Of a stretch of 35,478 nucleotides of DNA, positions 33,572 through 35,478 are shown piece by piece. Position 1 is the first letter of the stretch. Each line of letters starts with the position of its first letter. The DNA lies in contig NVXJ01000017.1 in the NCBI GenBank assembly GCA_002733885.1, positions 31,443-66,920 of the forward strand, given 5' to 3'. The notes beneath the pieces were generated by a model, which was not told the DNA's origin, made no database searches, and was given only the letters and a program-made list of their open reading frames with translations. Made by a program: the position numbers and the translations under genes. This DNA comes from Arcobacter sp. (GTDB lineage Bacteria; Campylobacterota; Campylobacteria; Campylobacterales; Sulfurimonadaceae).

Positions 33572-33600
33572 AAAATCATCTTTTAAATACTTACTTCTTA

Positions 33601-33957
33601 TTATTTACGAGCATTAGCAATACGCTGGAGCATTTCTTCTAAATTTCCTGTTGAACGAACTTCTACTACACAATATACGACAGAGTGTAAGGCAACATAT
33701 TGCAGATAAACGCTAATGTCTTCACAATTACTGGTTTTCATATTCTCTTTTAGTCTTTCGTTTTGTAAGGGTGTTAGCTCAAATTAAATTTTTATAGATG
33801 CTTCATCTCTTGTTTCACCTGTAGCAGTAAGGTTGAACTCTTGTATTTTTAGTGCAACTACGTTTACATAAGTAGAAATATCATCAAACCCGTTTTCTGA
33901 CATTCTAGATTCAATAGTTTCTTTTTGAGAGGGAGTTATTTTAAAATTTATATTCAT
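33601..33957 (-). pseudogene. Tandem ribbon-helix-helix-like gene with an in-frame stop
   Basis: From the ATG at 33957 the frame codes 57 residues, meets TAA at 33784-33786, and continues open for 60 more residues to a TAA at 33601-33603. The halves are related: INFKITPSQKETIESRMS-ENGFDDISTYVNVVAL and FELTPLQNERLKENMK-TSNCEDISVYLQYVAL. Each looks like a strand and two helices, as in ribbon-helix-helix DNA-binding proteins (inference). The stop falls in the strand of the second copy, where the first has Asn; one base change from a Lys codon (AAA) explains it. The rest is undamaged, so decay is recent or the break is tolerated. No toxin-like partner is adjacent. Confidence 0.65.
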
Positions 33958-34004
33958 AGTTTACCTTTAAAATTTTTGTGCGCCATCATATTGTAAATTC
34001 ACTT

Positions 34005-34032
34005 AAGGGCATCTCTAAAAACCCATTTGAAA
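34005..34032. mobile_element. Solo insertion-sequence-like end
   Basis: AAGGGCATCTCTAAAAACCC (34005-34024) is the same sequence as the left end of the 51-bp relic at 10401, with two differences over these 20 bases. It is preceded by CTTAA, like the copy there. No second end or transposase is found. The following 60-odd bases up to the helicase may also derive from the element. It lies about 90 bp upstream of the helicase gene. Confidence 0.5.
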
Positions 34033-34099
34033 TTTTTGTGTAGTAAAATTACAACCTCATATAAAGCAAAGTTCCCTTATAATGCGCTAAAGGACCTGA

Positions 34100-35332
34100 A
34101 TGCCATTTTCACATTTTAATCTATCATCTTCTCTTCAACACAAGATAAAACTTAAAAACTTTACAAAACCAAGCCCTATACAAGAAAAAGTGATTCCCTT
34201 AGTCTTAGAAAGAAAAGATGTGATGGCAAAGGCACAAACAGGTAGTGGAAAATCGGCTGCTTTTATCTTACCTATAGTCAATATACTAGCTAATGATGAA
34301 AAAGAAGGAAAGGCAAAGATAAGAGCCTTGATTTTAACACCTACAAGAGAGCTAACTTCTCAAGTAGCCCAAGACTTTGAATACTTTTTACCAAAGCGTC
34401 TTAAGGTTGTTAGTGTTGTTGGTGGGGAGCAGTTGGGTGCTCAGATGATAGCTATTCAAAAGGGATGTGATATTGTAGTCGCAACCTCAGGGCGTTTGCT
34501 TGAGATTATTGATAAGGGACAGATAAACCTTTCTAGGGTTGAGTTCTTTGTTCTTGATGAGGCTGATAAGATGCTTGACCTTGGTTTTGCACAAGAACTG
34601 TCCCTTTTACTCAAGAGCATGCCTCTGACACGTCAAAATCTTATGTTTTCAGCAACCTATCCTCCTAAGGTTTTAAACTATACCTCTTCAATAAGCTCTA
34701 CAGCTCTTGAAGTAAGTATAGAAAATGAAGAAGCTACAGTAGGCAGTATTAGACAAAGAGTAATAAAGGTAAATAGTGATAATCGTGGTCCCTTGCTTAG
34801 ATACTTAATAGAAAATGAGAAGTATGAGCAAACCTTAGTTTTTATGGGAAGTAAGAGAGCCGCACATAATATTGCTACAAAGTTTAGGAAGTATGGGTTT
34901 AAGGCTGAAGCCTTTCATTCTGACCTAGACCAAGAAGAGCGAAACTTTACCCTTAATCTTTTTAAAGATAAGAAGGTAAAGGTACTATTTGCAACGGATA
35001 TTGCAGCAAGAGGATTAGACATAGACAATATCTCTTGTGTGATTAATTTTGACCTTCCTCGTTCACCTAATGATTATATTCATCGTATTGGACGTACGGG
35101 CAGGGCAGGGGCAAAGGGCTTGGCTGTCTCTTTTATAGATCATGTTAGTCAAGAACACTTTAAATTAATTGAAAAACGCTCAGGTATTAAACTTGAAAGA
35201 GAAGAAATAGAAGGTTTTGAACTTACGGGAGATACCCCTACAAAGATTAAAGGCCCCGCACCTCTTAAGGGTAAGAAAAAAAGTAAGAAAGACAAGCTAA
35301 GAGAAGAAGCCTTAAAAAATAAGGAAAAATAA
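34100..35332 (+). CDS. rhlE: DEAD-box RNA helicase, RhlE type
   Basis: The 410-residue ATP-dependent RNA helicase carries all motifs in order: Q motif (PSPIQEKVIP), motif I AQTGSGKS (45-52), PTREL (81-85), DEAD (153-156), SAT (184-186), VFMGSKR, TDIAARGLDI and HRIGRTGR (328-335). A short Lys-rich tail (380-410) is typical of RhlE, which acts in ribosome assembly and RNA turnover. AAAGGA lies five bases before the ATG. Other DEAD subfamilies cannot be fully excluded. Confidence 0.92.
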   Translation: MPFSHFNLSSSLQHKIKLKNFTKPSPIQEKVIPLVLERKDVMAKAQTGSGKSAAFILPIVNILANDEKEGKAKIRALILTPTRELTSQVAQDFEYFLPKRLKVVSVVGGEQLGAQMIAIQKGCDIVVATSGRLLEIIDKGQINLSRVEFFVLDEADKMLDLGFAQELSLLLKSMPLTRQNLMFSATYPPKVLNYTSSISSTALEVSIENEEATVGSIRQRVIKVNSDNRGPLLRYLIENEKYEQTLVFMGSKRAAHNIATKFRKYGFKAEAFHSDLDQEERNFTLNLFKDKKVKVLFATDIAARGLDIDNISCVINFDLPRSPNDYIHRIGRTGRAGAKGLAVSFIDHVSQEHFKLIEKRSGIKLEREEIEGFELTGDTPTKIKGPAPLKGKKKSKKDKLREEALKNKEK

Positions 35333-35478
35333 TTTTTTTCTTATGAGCTATCCCCCTCATATAATACCTTTTATTTTCTACTGTTAAATTGCATTAGAGT
35401 AACAAATAACTTTAATATTACAATAAGTTATATATTTTATAATATTTTTTGTTTTATTAAGATATACTCCACTTTTTA

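Larger units (their letters stand above)
33551..34099. other. 549-bp gap without an intact plus-strand gene
   Basis: The gap holds the 3' stem-loop, the interrupted ribbon-helix-helix-like gene on the minus strand and the solo insertion-sequence-like end. It also has an 11-bp direct repeat AAATTTTTGTG exactly 60 bp apart (33970-33980 and 34030-34040), on either side of the element end. TATAAT at 34078-34083 and AAAGGA at 34089-34094 serve as possible -10 box and ribosome binding site of the helicase. Confidence 0.6.

Noticed and set aside
33601-33957. Toxin-antitoxin pair involving the ribbon-helix-helix-like gene
   Set aside because: No toxin-like frame lies on either side in the gap.
35333-35478. 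Possible gene at the right edge
   Set aside because: The sequence is very AT-rich with stops in all frames that I followed and no ribosome binding site; only a weak 6-bp inverted repeat (35342-35361) is visible.

Overview
The window looks like chromosomal DNA from a low-GC member of the Campylobacterota (Epsilonproteobacteria), possibly an Arcobacter/Sulfurimonas-type marine or free-living lineage. The pointers are AT-rich codon use, AAGGA-type ribosome binding sites, ctpA next to purSQ, an oadGAB set for a sodium-pumping oxaloacetate decarboxylase, a type-B-like PutA next to putP, and an Iam/Mla-type MCE operon. I see no rRNA, tRNA, CRISPR array or intact mobile element. Genus assignment is inference only.

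Layout. 1-3007 (minus): ctpA, purS, purQ and a periplasmic protein that runs off the left edge; purC, which sits between ctpA and purS in Campylobacter jejuni, is absent. 3177-6128 (plus): clpB behind a full-consensus sigma70 promoter, then a small four-CxxCH lipoprotein. 6082-9155 (minus): three secreted or unknown proteins, one of them an M6-family metalloprotease lipoprotein. 9313-10371 (plus): a DUF2860-like outer-membrane protein, followed by a 51-bp relic made of two insertion-sequence-like ends. 10459-16937 (minus): a long gene run. It holds an MCE lipid-transport module (MlaE-type permease, a degenerate ATPase, MCE protein, lipoprotein), then LemA, DUF3137, YtfJ, a metallophosphoesterase and an EI24-like membrane protein. 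17073-20769: acylphosphatase, a caspase-like/SUMF1-like fusion with a small membrane protein, a lytic-transglycosylase-like protein and an SNase-like protein. 20990-26112: a small membrane protein, ppa, the oadGAB operon and a MliC-like protein. 26117-31530 (minus): putA, putP and a four-cysteine periplasmic protein. 31617-35332 (plus): a PAS plus degenerate-GGDEF protein, a CNNM/CBS protein and a RhlE-type helicase. Between the last two lies a gap with a stop-interrupted tandem ribbon-helix-helix-like gene and a solo insertion-sequence-like end.

How genes work together. PutA and PutP import and oxidise proline to glutamate. OadGAB couples oxaloacetate decarboxylation to sodium export, which could supply the gradient PutP uses (inference). 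PurS and PurQ are two of the three parts of FGAM synthase. The MCE module should move lipid between inner and outer membrane.

Most unusual. Four intact reading frames have recognisable enzyme folds whose catalytic residues are gone: the ABC ATPase of the MCE operon, the caspase-like domain (its SUMF1-like partner also lacks the FGE cysteines), the SNase-like protein and the GGDEF-like domain. The ATPase is the best lead: it has no Walker A, its Walker B reads EQ instead of DE, its signature motif is lost, and its similarity to ABC proteins begins inside the 3' end of the permease gene. I did not find a complete, clearly new multi-gene system.
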